In this document: positions 1 to 8,588 of the stretch, piece after piece
Layout: the number at the start of each line of letters is the position of its first letter
Numbering within the stretch: position 1 is the stretch's first letter
From: Sphingobacterium pedocola
GTDB lineage: Bacteria; Bacteroidota; Bacteroidia; Sphingobacteriales; Sphingobacteriaceae
Assembly (NCBI RefSeq): GCF_015209965.1
Contig: NZ_MU158691.1
Span: forward strand, 491,705-555,704
Reading direction: 5' to 3'
Length of the DNA: 64,000 nucleotides
Notes under the pieces: generated by a model
Database searches by the model: none
Seen by the model: the letters and a program-made list of their open reading frames with translations, nothing else
Told to the model about the DNA's origin: nothing
Program-made: the position numbers and the translations under genes

Positions 1-618
1 TTCCCATCCTGCAACCACTTTGGGATCCAATACTTCTGTCATCTCGGTACGGATGAATCCTGGAGCAACAACGTTGGTACGGATATTACGAGATCCGAGC
101 TCTTTGGCGAGGGACTTTGAAAAACCAATGATACCTGCTTTAGAAGCAGCATAATTCGCCTGCCCGGCGTTACCTTGTACCCCTACTACCGAACTCATAT
201 TGATAATACTTCCCTTACGATTTTTCATCATTACTTTGGAAACGGCTTTAGATACGTTGAAGATAGACTTCAGATTGATGTTAATGACGTCATCCCAGTT
301 TTCTTCGGTCATCCGCATCAATAGGCCATCCTTTGTAATACCTGCATTATTCACAACGATATCTATGGTTCCGAAGTCGGCTACTACGCTGTCTATCAAC
401 TTCTCGGCTTCATCGAATTTTGAAGCGTCTGAGCGATAACCTTTAACTTGCGTTCCAAACGCTTGTAACTCTTGTTCCAATGCTTGCCCTTTTTCTACTG
501 AAGATAAATAAGTAAATGCTACATTAGCCCCTTGTTGGGCAAATACTTCAGCAATTTTACGACCTATCCCTTTTGAAGCTCCTGTTATTAAAGCTGTTTT
601 TCCCTCAAGTAATTTCAT
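1..618 (-). CDS. fabG: 3-oxoacyl-ACP reductase FabG (3' truncated by window edge)
   Basis: NADPH-dependent reduction of 3-oxoacyl-ACP in cytosolic type II fatty-acid synthesis. The start codon is the ATG at 618-616; 206 codons are visible and the frame is open to base 1, so roughly 40 C-terminal residues lie outside. The translation begins MKLLEGKTALITGASKGIGR, with the SDR cofactor loop TGASKGIG at residues 12-19. Further on are the NNAG motif and the catalytic Ser (INMSSVVG) and Tyr/Lys (YAASKAG) of classical short-chain dehydrogenases. It is divergent from mqo. Other SDR enzymes are possible, but the N-terminus and NNAGITKDGLLMRM segment are FabG-like. Confidence 0.9.
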   Translation of the reverse strand, partial: MKLLEGKTALITGASKGIGRKIAEVFAQQGANVAFTYLSSVEKGQALEQELQAFGTQVKGYRSDASKFDEAEKLIDSVVADFGTIDIVVNNAGITKDGLLMRMTEENWDDVININLKSIFNVSKAVSKVMMKNRKGSIINMSSVVGVQGNAGQANYAASKAGIIGFSKSLAKELGSRNIRTNVVAPGFIRTEMTEVLDPKVVAGWE

Positions 619-719
619 ATGTAATCTAGTTGTTGTTGCATTGTTGTCTTTTATCCTTCCCCCGCGTTTCCGCATGTTATTCATCCTCACCACAAAAGTG
701 TTAAATTCTACTTGTAATC

Positions 720-727
720 CAAAAATA
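720..727 (-). promoter_or_regulatory. candidate -7 element for fabG
   Basis: On the minus strand this reads TATTTTTG, matching the Bacteroidota -7 consensus TAnnTTTG. A TTG (+ strand CAA at 749-751) lies about 21 bases upstream as a possible -33 element. It would give a leader of about 100 bases. The motif is short and the region AT-rich, so a chance match is possible. Confidence 0.35.
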
Positions 728-867
728 AACTTATATTAATATAGCTGGCAATTATTTAGAGGGGCCAAGTGTTTTTAAAAGTGTAATTGAAATGCTGTTT
801 TTTACAATTTCATTAGGGAAATGAAAGAATTTTGACAAAACCATTCGAAATAACCGATTCTGAATGT

Positions 868-875
868 TAATTTTG
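868..875 (+). promoter_or_regulatory. candidate -7 element for mqo
   Basis: TAATTTTG matches TAnnTTTG and sits 17 bases before the mqo start codon. TTCG at 844-847 could act as the -33 element with a 20-base spacer. The predicted leader is very short, as is common in this phylum. Confidence 0.4.
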
Positions 876-892
876 CACCCAATTAGATAGAC

Positions 893-2386
893 ATGGGCAA
901 GAAAAAACAAAAAACTGAAGTTGACGTAGTTCTTATTGGAGGTGGTATAATGAGTGCTACGTTGGGTACACTTATCAATGAATTAAATCCAGCTGTCAAT
1001 ATTGAGATATTAGAACGTTTAGATGTTGTTGCCGCAGAAAGTTCGGATGCATGGAATAATGCGGGAACAGGACACTCTGCCCTATGTGAACTGAATTACA
1101 CGCCCCAACGCCCTGATGGTTCTGTTGAAATCGATAAAGCGATTAAAATAGCAGAGCAGTTTGAAGTATCAAAACAATTTTGGTCCTATCTAGTTGAAAA
1201 AGGCGTAATTACCAATCCTGAACAGTTTATACGACAAGTGCCACATATGAGTGCGGTATTTGGAGAGAAAGATGTAAATTTCTTAAAAACCCGCTTTGAA
1301 ACATTGACGAAGGAGAATCTGTTCAAGGGAATGGAATATACGGAGGAAAAGACGCTTCTAGAGGAATGGATTCCACTGATGATGGAAGGCCGCGATCCGA
1401 ATGAAGCTATCGCTGCGACTAAGATGGAGATTGGTACAGACGTTAATTTTGGCGTGCTCACCCAAGATTTGATAAACCACCTCGATCAAAAAGATAATAT
1501 TAAACTTTCTTTGAATCAGGAGGTAAAAGATATAGAACGTGAGGATGATGGACGTTGGGAAGTGGAGGTCAAAGATTTAATAACGGGTGAGAAGCGTGAG
1601 ATTATTGCCAAATTTGTCTTTATCGGTGCTGGAGGCCATTCGTTACTGTTGCTGGAAAAATCCGGTATTCCGGAAGCAAAAGGATATGGTGGTTTTCCGG
1701 TAGGTGGGCAATGGTTACGCTGTATGAATGAAGAGATCATCAACCAACATCACTCCAAAGTATATGGTAAGGCTTCAGTGGGAGCTCCACCTATGTCGGT
1801 ACCACATTTGGACACGCGTTACATAGATGGAAAACAGGCGTTGTTGTTTGGCCCATATGCGGGATTTTCAACCAAATTCTTAAAAAAAGGATCGTATTTC
1901 GATCTTCCTGCCTCCATCAAACTGTCGAATATCAAACCTATGCTTTCTGCAGGATTAGATAATTTGCCATTAACGAAGTATTTGATAACCGAAGTAATGA
2001 AAAATCCGAAGGACAAGTTGGACGCGTTGAAACAATTTATGCCAACGGCCAAGTTAGAAGACTGGGCTATTGAAAAGGCGGGACAACGTGTGCAGGTCAT
2101 CAAAAAGGACCCTAAACACGGTGGGGTATTAGAGTTTGGCACAGAAGTGGTGTCGAGTGCAGACGGTTCTATTGCTGCATTGCTGGGTGCTTCGCCAGGC
2201 GCTTCGACTTCGGTGGCGATCATGATTCAGCTGTTGAAAAAATGTTTTCCAGAGCGTGCGAAATCAGATGAATACCGTAAGAAATTAAGGGAAATGATCC
2301 CTTCTTGGGGAAAGTCATTAAACGATGACCAACAGTTGTGTGCATACACACGTGAAAAAACGCATACCGTATTAAAACTAAAATAA
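893..2386 (+). CDS. mqo: malate:quinone oxidoreductase
   Basis: Membrane-associated FAD enzyme that oxidises L-malate to oxaloacetate and passes electrons to quinone, replacing or supplementing NAD-dependent malate dehydrogenase in the TCA cycle. The 497 residues match the usual Mqo length. The FAD-binding motif GGGIMS is at residues 16-21, the Mqo hallmark WNNAGTGHSALCELNYTP at about 54-71, and a second nucleotide-binding stretch FIGAGGHSLL lies near residue 245. The C-terminus ends with the conserved ASPGASTS segment and a final domain. The start ATG has no clear Shine-Dalgarno, which is normal here. It is a single-gene unit divergent from fabG; a TPP riboswitch begins just after its stop. 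Confidence 0.95.
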   Translation: MGKKKQKTEVDVVLIGGGIMSATLGTLINELNPAVNIEILERLDVVAAESSDAWNNAGTGHSALCELNYTPQRPDGSVEIDKAIKIAEQFEVSKQFWSYLVEKGVITNPEQFIRQVPHMSAVFGEKDVNFLKTRFETLTKENLFKGMEYTEEKTLLEEWIPLMMEGRDPNEAIAATKMEIGTDVNFGVLTQDLINHLDQKDNIKLSLNQEVKDIEREDDGRWEVEVKDLITGEKREIIAKFVFIGAGGHSLLLLEKSGIPEAKGYGGFPVGGQWLRCMNEEIINQHHSKVYGKASVGAPPMSVPHLDTRYIDGKQALLFGPYAGFSTKFLKKGSYFDLPASIKLSNIKPMLSAGLDNLPLTKYLITEVMKNPKDKLDALKQFMPTAKLEDWAIEKAGQRVQVIKKDPKHGGVLEFGTEVVSSADGSIAALLGASPGASTSVAIMIQLLKKCFPERAKSDEYRKKLREMIPSWGKSLNDDQQLCAYTREKTHTVLKLK

Positions 2387-2398
2387 GTTAAACAAACT

Positions 2399-2505
2399 TA
2401 TGGGGTGCTAAGATAGAGACGACTCTATTAAAAGGCTGAGATTATACCCAATACCTGTAACAGGTAGGAACCTGATCCGGATAATGCCGGCGTAGGGATT
2501 AATTT
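2399..2505 (+). promoter_or_regulatory. TPP riboswitch (thi-box) upstream of pnuT
   Basis: The conserved thi-box blocks are present in order: GGGGTGC (2402-2408), GGCTGAGATTATACCC (about 2434-2449), CCTGATCCGGATAATGCC (2471-2488) and GGCGTAGGGA (2489-2498). An optional P3a hairpin is formed by ATAGAG (2413-2418) and CTCTAT (2423-2428). Outer helix P1 is hard to draw, and ATAAGTT (2383-2389) can instead pair with AACTTAT (2395-2401) just before the aptamer. No U-tract terminator follows; AAGTG/CACTT pairing just before the pnuT start could control translation. It should repress thiamine uptake when TPP is plentiful. Confidence 0.95.
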
Positions 2506-2559
2506 CTAGATCACGTCTTAAGGCAGTTCCGTAAGTGTAGTTACTTTTAACTCACTTCA

Positions 2560-3165
2560 ATGGAAATAATAATTGAACATATCGTGACTGCTTTCCAGCA
2601 AACCTCCTGGTTGGAAAGATTAGCTGTTATATTTGGAATCATCCAGGTACTGTTATCCAAAAACAACAAAGTATCGAATTATTTTTTTGGGATACTCTCC
2701 GTTACATTGAGCATGTATGTCCTGTTTGGTGCAAAATTGTATGCCGAAATTGCACTCAATATGTACTACCTAATCATGAGTATATATGGGTGGTGGTACT
2801 GGACGACTAACAAGGAGGCTAAAGACCGACCGATCAGCAGCTGCAGTAAAAAGGAATGGCAGGTAGTAGGCGGGATTGTTTTCGGCGGCTTTTTTCTTTT
2901 CTATTTTATTTTAAAGGGAATCACCGATTCTGACGTGCCCATGTGGGATGCTTGGGTAACCGCTACAGCGTGGGCAGGGATGTGGTTATTAGCTAAACGA
3001 AAAATTGAGAATTGGATATTGCTAAATATCAGTAACTTTTTCGCTGTTCCTCTTTTGATCCATAAAGATCTTTATCTTTTTGCGGCACTTACTTCGTTTT
3101 TGTTCATCGTAGCGATATTTGGATTTCTAAAATGGAAGAGAATCATGCGTCTTCAACTTAACTAA
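2560..3165 (+). CDS. pnuT: PnuT-type thiamine transporter (PnuC family)
   Basis: Inner-membrane facilitator of the PnuC vitamin-transporter family. At 201 residues it has the family length and about seven hydrophobic segments. The family signature region NMYYLIMSIYGWWYW lies at residues 67-81, and conserved Trp and Asn residues recur near the C-terminus (NISNFFAVPLLI). PnuC itself moves nicotinamide riboside; Bacteroidota homologues behind TPP riboswitches (PnuT) are known to carry thiamine, and the riboswitch 55 bases upstream makes that the better call. The start ATG lies at the end of the leader. The ACAD-fold gene begins only 6 bases after its stop, so both are probably on one transcript. 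Confidence 0.87.
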   Translation: MEIIIEHIVTAFQQTSWLERLAVIFGIIQVLLSKNNKVSNYFFGILSVTLSMYVLFGAKLYAEIALNMYYLIMSIYGWWYWTTNKEAKDRPISSCSKKEWQVVGGIVFGGFFLFYFILKGITDSDVPMWDAWVTATAWAGMWLLAKRKIENWILLNISNFFAVPLLIHKDLYLFAALTSFLFIVAIFGFLKWKRIMRLQLN

Positions 3166-3171
3166 TTTGCT

Positions 3172-4251
3172 ATGATATCTCTTAAAAATAAGGCACTAAT
3201 AAAAGACTATCAAACGCCGTCCATACAACATAAAGGACTAGTCGTCGAGCAGTTGGAAATGATATATGAAGAAAACTGGTTTAATATATGGGTACCGCGA
3301 AATTATGGCGGATTGGAGCTCAGCCTCGTTGAAGGTTTTTCATTGCTGGAAGAATTAGCTTATCTGGATGGGGGATTGGGATGGACGGTTACACTATGTT
3401 CTGGAGCCAATATGTTTGCCGGATACCTGGAACCGGGCAATGCTAAAGCAATATTTTCGCAGCGGAAGGTATGTTGGGGAGGCAGCGGACGGGTAGGAGG
3501 AGTAGCTAATCTTAGGCAAGGCATGTATGAAATTAGCGGAGAATGGCAATATGCTACGGGAGCACCGCATCTTACGCATTTCACCTTAAATTGTTTTATC
3601 CTTGAGGATGGTGTGCCGCAATTGGATGATGAACAGAATCCGGTTGTACGCTCGTTCTTCGTGGAGCGGGACAGTGTTTTGATTCATTACGATTGGGATA
3701 CCATCGGATTGGAATGCACAGCCAGCCATAGTTTTTCCATAGCTAAATTAGTGGTGCCTGTATCAAACTCTTTTACGATTTCGCCTGCGCACCGTCTTTC
3801 ATCGGGCCACTTATATAATTATCCTTTCTTGCCGTTTGCAGAAATCACCTTATTGGCCAACTATGCGGGAATGTACCGTAGATTTTTGGATTTAATGGAG
3901 AAGTATTTTTTTGAAAAATCAAAAAGTGACGCCTGGGCAGATAAATATGCTAAGAATCGCTTTAAGCTGATCGATCGTAAGCGTACGTATTTAGAGCAGG
4001 AAATGCATATCGTACGGGAACTTACCGTTGAATCGTGGGAGAATGTTATAGAGGATCCTGTTTTGAATGAACATATTTTTGATCAGATCCATTTGAAATC
4101 ACATGCAATCGTAAGCGAGATTAGAAGCAGTGTGGTGGAATTGTACCCCTTGGCGGGAATTTACGCGGCCCAACGGGACAGCGAGTTGAATATCGTATTT
4201 CGGAATTTATTTACGGCCAGTCAACATAGTTTGTTAAATATAGAAGATTAA
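3172..4251 (+). CDS. acyl-CoA dehydrogenase-fold flavoprotein in the TPP-riboswitch unit
   Basis: The 359 residues resemble the acyl-CoA dehydrogenase / group D flavin monooxygenase superfamily. The N-terminal helical part contains WVPRNYGGLELSLVEGF and EELAYLDGGLGW, the middle beta-domain follows (SGEWQYATGA, residues about 122-131), and a helical C-domain closes the protein. The usual acyl-CoA dehydrogenase signature with a catalytic Glu and the arginine motif near the end are not obvious, so the substrate is not predictable; an oxygenase role is as likely as beta-oxidation. Its start is 6 bases after pnuT, implying control by the TPP riboswitch and a possible link to thiamine or a thiamine breakdown product. 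It is convergent with the decarboxylase gene, sharing a palindrome over both stop codons. Confidence 0.7.
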   Translation: MISLKNKALIKDYQTPSIQHKGLVVEQLEMIYEENWFNIWVPRNYGGLELSLVEGFSLLEELAYLDGGLGWTVTLCSGANMFAGYLEPGNAKAIFSQRKVCWGGSGRVGGVANLRQGMYEISGEWQYATGAPHLTHFTLNCFILEDGVPQLDDEQNPVVRSFFVERDSVLIHYDWDTIGLECTASHSFSIAKLVVPVSNSFTISPAHRLSSGHLYNYPFLPFAEITLLANYAGMYRRFLDLMEKYFFEKSKSDAWADKYAKNRFKLIDRKRTYLEQEMHIVRELTVESWENVIEDPVLNEHIFDQIHLKSHAIVSEIRSSVVELYPLAGIYAAQRDSELNIVFRNLFTASQHSLLNIED

Positions 4252-4269
4252 CCGTCGTTAATCTTCTAT
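4240..4269. terminator. 12-bp palindrome covering two convergent stop codons
   Basis: ATAGAAGATTAA (4240-4251) pairs perfectly with TTAATCTTCTAT (4258-4269) across the 6-base loop CCGTCG. The TAA of the flavoprotein gene (4249-4251) and the TAA of the decarboxylase (4260-4258 on the minus strand) are the innermost bases of each arm. As a result both proteins end in Ile-Glu-Asp. No long U-tract follows, so this is a hairpin that could end transcription in both directions but is not a textbook intrinsic terminator. Confidence 0.55.
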
Positions 4270-5670
4270 CAGGTGCTGTTTGTCTGCATCGTACACTAAG
4301 TTTGTGGCTAGCTCAAATAGATGCGCTTCAGACTCATAAAAATGCATCATATAGCCCGCCGTGTTGACGAATAAAATTAAATCGCCAACCTGAGGGAATG
4401 TGTTGAATTTAATCTTACGCTTTAGAATAAATTCCTGTTCTAAGCAATAGGCGCCAACTAAATACCCATAATATTCTTCTTCCTCGCTGTGCGCTGCCGT
4501 TGAAAGATGGATCGGATCTGACAAGAAATCTGCGCTTGAACTCCTCAATTGCGTGCGGTTCATTTCTAATCCGATCAATAGCTCACCATTGGTATCGGGT
4601 TTTCGAAAGGCTACTTTCGCAACCGTAATGCCTGCCTGGTCGAGTGTGCTACGACCTGGTTCTATCCTAATTTCTATGCTACGGTCGTGAATGAGTTGAT
4701 GTATGGGAATACCGTCGCTATTTTTATATACTAAGATTTCTTCTAAAAACTGTGCCTTGTTTACCTCATTGTAATAGGGGTATACAGCAGGTTCTCCATA
4801 GATACGTCCGTCCAAAATGGTCATTCCAAGTGGATCCCGGTCATAGGTGACTGCAGAGCGTTGGTGGAGTACCGACGATTTTAATTCTGCTATAAATAAA
4901 TCCCACTCTTGCCGGGAGGATAAGTAGTTGATCAGGTAGCCTCCGCCTATATCGATGACCTGCGTGTCGATGCCTTCGGTGCGAAGGCTATCACTTAATA
5001 CAAGGCATTGAAGCAACGCTTCTGCACGCTGGGGAATGGAGTAACCGTTTAAATGAAAATGAAGTCCAATGTAATTAAATCGGGGGAATAGGGAAGCTAA
5101 GGTTTGACTAATCAAGTCTTTTGCGATATCGATAGCAAAGCCAAATCTGCTCTGCATCTGATGTCCCATAAATTCAAATCCACTTACCCGTACCAATATC
5201 TGGGCCTGGGTATTCAGTTTTTCACAGGTCTCATGGATAAGATTACATTCATCTATATTATCGATGGTAATAGGTATTTGATTTTTGATGGCTAATTCAA
5301 GAAGTCTGCTGTTTTTTACAGCGGCTGTAAGCACAATCTGAGTTGCGGGAACCCCTTCGTGTAAGACCTGATCTAATTCGCGGAAACTAGCGGTATCTAT
5401 TCCGGCACCAATCCGTTTGGCGGATTTCACAAAAGCGAGTGCCTTATTCGCTTTCCTGGCGAAAAATACCTGATGTTTGAGTTCGTATTTTTGAAAGACA
5501 CTTTTAAATCCGGCTATGTTTTCTTCGAAACTGCGTACATCATGGATATTAATTGGAGAATGATGGTGTGCTATCGCCTCGTTTAATAATTTCTTATTAC
5601 GCACGATCTCGTGTACCCAGGGTGCGGTTATCGGTGTTAACGGGGTGTGTTTATCGGCTGCTGTGTTCAT
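4258..5670 (-). CDS. fold-III PLP-dependent decarboxylase (lysA/SbnH-like), unknown substrate
   Basis: Alanine-racemase-fold (type III) PLP decarboxylase of the family containing diaminopimelate, ornithine/arginine and siderophore (SbnH-type) decarboxylases; 470 residues. The PLP lysine is K73 in FARKANK. HFHLNGYS (204-211), the phosphate-binding IDIGGGY (239-245) and EPGRS (337-341) are all in place. The substrate-site segment that reads Cys-x-x-x-Asp in diaminopimelate decarboxylase is AYCLEQEFIL here (407-416), and the usual AGAY-type motif reads NTAGYMMHF (436-444). The substrate is therefore probably not meso-diaminopimelate. The start ATG (5670) overlaps the stop of the upstream FAD gene by 20 bases, indicating coupled translation. 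It is the last gene of the SbnA-like operon. Confidence 0.8.
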   Translation of the reverse strand: MNTAADKHTPLTPITAPWVHEIVRNKKLLNEAIAHHHSPINIHDVRSFEENIAGFKSVFQKYELKHQVFFARKANKALAFVKSAKRIGAGIDTASFRELDQVLHEGVPATQIVLTAAVKNSRLLELAIKNQIPITIDNIDECNLIHETCEKLNTQAQILVRVSGFEFMGHQMQSRFGFAIDIAKDLISQTLASLFPRFNYIGLHFHLNGYSIPQRAEALLQCLVLSDSLRTEGIDTQVIDIGGGYLINYLSSRQEWDLFIAELKSSVLHQRSAVTYDRDPLGMTILDGRIYGEPAVYPYYNEVNKAQFLEEILVYKNSDGIPIHQLIHDRSIEIRIEPGRSTLDQAGITVAKVAFRKPDTNGELLIGLEMNRTQLRSSSADFLSDPIHLSTAAHSEEEEYYGYLVGAYCLEQEFILKRKIKFNTFPQVGDLILFVNTAGYMMHFYESEAHLFELATNLVYDADKQHLIED

Positions 5671-7462
5671 ATTCTTTTTCGTACTTGATGGTGACTAAAT
5701 TAGCAATCTTCTGTGCCCAGGTATTACCAAAATTATATGATTTGCGAGAAAGGGTGTCATTATCCAGTACATTGCCCTCGGTGGGCGTTCCGTACACATA
5801 TATCATTGATTTTTCTTTTCCGGCAAGTCTTCCGTCTGGATGGATCGCTATAGATCCAGTGCGGTAATTATCGTTGATAAGCTCCTTTGCCAATCCGCTT
5901 TTAAATAGATTACTGTACAAAGGATGATTGCCTTGGGTCAAATTAGGCTTGGCAATGCGACCATCGATATGGTAGTTAAACGTCTTTGTATAGTAACCGT
6001 TGGTAAGTTGTAAACCCTCCGTATTGAATTGTACAGTAGGAAGCGTACCAAATTTGCTTCGGATGTATCCTGCTTTTAGCAATGCGTGTATCTTTTTACT
6101 GTTTGTTGTTGGAGGACCGAAACTAAGTCTATTCATATTGCCTATCCAGTGCTTGTCAAAATATTCTTGGGATTTGCCATCCATTCCAGAAAAGTTATAA
6201 ACTTTCGTCATTTGAAGGAGGCATGCCCGGCAAGCGTGTACGGCAAGCATCAGCGGACTTTTGGAAATCCCTCTGTCGGCTTCTTCTTGAATATAGCGGG
6301 TATGGTCTACCATGTACTGGTGATAGTCCTCAAGCTGCGTGCCACTGATGTATTTGTTGGGAAAGAAGAGCCTATCGATTACTTCCATTTCTGTTAGGCC
6401 GTCATCCTCACGTGCCAGTCTGTTATAGGCATATTGAATTTCTTTCTTCAGGATCGGCAAAATATCTTTCTTAAAGGATATCTTATTCTCTGGACTGCGC
6501 TTTTGTATACTTTCTAAGTACTCATCTGTAAAAAACAACAGCTCATATTGTTCTTCGGGTAACATTCCACTGCGTGGCACCATCGTTAAATTGTTTCTGG
6601 AGTAGGGATAAAGCAAAGGTTCTCTTCCCGAAGGGATGTAGACAAGCTCATTATTATGGGCCTCAAAACGTCCGCCGCGGCCTTCGGTAAGGTGAAGTGC
6701 CACATCTGTAAACGTAAGTCCGTATCCTTGTATAGCTACTTCTGCTTGATCAGGTATGCGATCTAAATCGCGGATCGGATAGGCGGAATTAAAACAGGTG
6801 ACGTGGGGATATTGCCGAGCACGATCTAAATATGGGTTAATGTAACTGTTTCCCGTAACTAGCATAACCGACTGGTAAACAAATGGAAATATTTCTTCAT
6901 CGCTGTGTAATCTATAGGTAGCACCTAACTCCGTGATATTGTTAATTTGCTGGGTAATCAGACGGATTGATATTTTTTCAGGAGCAGCATGCAATACCTG
7001 TTGGAAGCAGTCTATCAAATAATAGCCCACCAGTTCGCGTGAAGCAAAATCCCGGGGGTTAACTTCAGGGCTGTGCGAAACTTTATTGCACTTGATCCAA
7101 TCTGTCAGATCCAATCGTTTTTGTACGATTTGAGGTGCTGGCTGTACTTCCCATGCGTCGATGTTGCCGATTGCATAGTTGATGAGTAAGTTGTCGGGTT
7201 GATCGGGACGATAGTTTTGGCCACATGCAAAAAAGGAATTGCTGTTGAAAACATGAATTTCCAGCTCTGTAGTCATATCCACATCTTTTAGGGTTGCTAA
7301 AAGTCGTTCCAGTGCATAAAATCCCTTGGGCCCTCCACCTATTATAGCGATATGGATTGTTTCATCATGTGTATTTATATTATTGATATCAAGTGTCTTA
7401 TAAATTGTTTTTTTCTCTGATTGTAAGACATGTTTTGCAATATGTTCTGATCGCCAAATCAT
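5651..7462 (-). CDS. FAD/NAD(P)-binding protein (NAD_binding_9 type)
   Basis: A flavin-dependent oxidoreductase or monooxygenase-like protein of 603 residues from the preferred start. The dinucleotide loop GGGPKG lies in IHIAIIGGGPKGFYALERLL (about residues 36-55 in this numbering). A central GYGLTFTDVALHLTEGRGG segment matches the second nucleotide-binding half of the NAD_binding_9 family. ATG at 7462 overlaps the stop of the upstream SbnA-like gene as ATGA, a typical coupling arrangement; an in-frame ATG at 7507 would add 15 residues and overlap the upstream gene by 49 bases. The reaction is unknown. Position between an SbnA-like enzyme and a decarboxylase suggests oxidation of an amino-acid intermediate or product. 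Confidence 0.75.
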   Translation of the reverse strand: MIWRSEHIAKHVLQSEKKTIYKTLDINNINTHDETIHIAIIGGGPKGFYALERLLATLKDVDMTTELEIHVFNSNSFFACGQNYRPDQPDNLLINYAIGNIDAWEVQPAPQIVQKRLDLTDWIKCNKVSHSPEVNPRDFASRELVGYYLIDCFQQVLHAAPEKISIRLITQQINNITELGATYRLHSDEEIFPFVYQSVMLVTGNSYINPYLDRARQYPHVTCFNSAYPIRDLDRIPDQAEVAIQGYGLTFTDVALHLTEGRGGRFEAHNNELVYIPSGREPLLYPYSRNNLTMVPRSGMLPEEQYELLFFTDEYLESIQKRSPENKISFKKDILPILKKEIQYAYNRLAREDDGLTEMEVIDRLFFPNKYISGTQLEDYHQYMVDHTRYIQEEADRGISKSPLMLAVHACRACLLQMTKVYNFSGMDGKSQEYFDKHWIGNMNRLSFGPPTTNSKKIHALLKAGYIRSKFGTLPTVQFNTEGLQLTNGYYTKTFNYHIDGRIAKPNLTQGNHPLYSNLFKSGLAKELINDNYRTGSIAIHPDGRLAGKEKSMIYVYGTPTEGNVLDNDTLSRKSYNFGNTWAQKIANLVTIKYEKEYEHSSR

Positions 7463-8439
7463 ACATTTTTTATTTTTACGGTATGGGGGAAATAGCGACT
7501 TATCCATTCCTTATTATATATTGTATCGAGGTATCTTTCGCCTCGATCAGCGAATATGCCGACAACCGATGCTTTTCGCTCGATTTTGTTTGCTATTTTT
7601 TCAATAGCGGAAATGATCGCACCGGAGGAGCCTCCTGCTAGAATACTTTCTTTTTTTAGGAGTTCATGACATCCGGTAATGCATTCTTCATCGTGGATGT
7701 GTATCACCTGATCTATCAAATTCTGATCTAGAAAATGTGAATGTTGACTGGATCCCATTCCTGGAATACGGCGTAACTGCGGTATATCATCAAAAATTAC
7801 CGATCCGACGGAGTCTACTGCTATTACTTTTGTTTTTGCTTTTTGACGATGCAGTTCTTTCGCAAATCCCATTAAGGTACCGCAGGTGCTCGTGGGAATC
7901 AATATATAGTCGGGAAAGTAACCTAGGGATTCGTGAATTTCATTTACAGTATGTCGATGAGCGAGGGGATTGTCGTGATTGTGATATTGGTTGGGGTTGA
8001 AAGAGTTGGGGTATTTAGCCAATAATTCTTCTACCTTTTTCAAGCGGGTTTTGAGGTATCCTCCCTTGCCATCATGTTCGGTGACAACGACAAATTCAGC
8101 GCCATATGTTTCCAATAACCTAGTGGCCTGAGCATTGATATGAGGGTCTACCACCAGTATCAATTTCAGTCCATAATATAAACAGACCTGTGCTAAACCA
8201 ATCCCCATATTACCGGAGGTGGATTCAATAATCACCGTATCACTGCTTATTTTTCCTTCCTGGAATGCATGTGTAATTATTCGGTAAGATGTCCTGTCTT
8301 TAATGCTTCCCCCAGGGTTCTGCATCTCCATTTTACCGTAAAAGTCGAAATTGTATTCTGCAAATATATTTTCTAAATGTACTAAAGGTGTGTTTCCAAT
8401 TAGGGATAGTATCCCTTCCATCGTCTTATTTTTGATCAT
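7459..8439 (-). CDS. SbnA-like PLP enzyme (cysteine synthase fold)
   Basis: A 326-residue fold-II PLP enzyme. The Schiff-base lysine is K47 in NPGGSIKDR; ESTSGNMG (72-79), the phosphate loop STCGTLMG (184-191) and ILAGGSSGA (266-274) follow. The C-terminal DRGERYLDTIY matches SbnA of Staphylococcus, which makes N-(2-amino-2-carboxyethyl)-L-glutamate from O-phosphoserine and glutamate on the way to 2,3-diaminopropionate. From memory, sequence resemblance to SbnA is closer than to CysK/CysM. The usual partner SbnB (ornithine-cyclodeaminase-like) is absent. It is the first gene of a three-gene coupled operon. A plain O-acetylserine sulfhydrylase role cannot be excluded. Confidence 0.8.
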   Translation of the reverse strand: MIKNKTMEGILSLIGNTPLVHLENIFAEYNFDFYGKMEMQNPGGSIKDRTSYRIITHAFQEGKISSDTVIIESTSGNMGIGLAQVCLYYGLKLILVVDPHINAQATRLLETYGAEFVVVTEHDGKGGYLKTRLKKVEELLAKYPNSFNPNQYHNHDNPLAHRHTVNEIHESLGYFPDYILIPTSTCGTLMGFAKELHRQKAKTKVIAVDSVGSVIFDDIPQLRRIPGMGSSQHSHFLDQNLIDQVIHIHDEECITGCHELLKKESILAGGSSGAIISAIEKIANKIERKASVVGIFADRGERYLDTIYNKEWISRYFPHTVKIKNV

Positions 8440-8588
8440 ATATTAAGTGCTAATGCTACTTAATAACAATTTGAGAGTAGGTTTTGTTTCGCTGGCTAGT
8501 ACGCGCTTATAGTGTATCGTTTGAGGGCGTAATACATTTGGTTTTGAATGTATAGCATTCTGACGGTAGGGTTCAGTGTAAAAAAAAG

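Noticed and set aside
5553..6397. Several plus-strand open frames opposite the FAD protein and the decarboxylase
   Set aside because: They are antisense to genes with intact motifs and have no features of their own.
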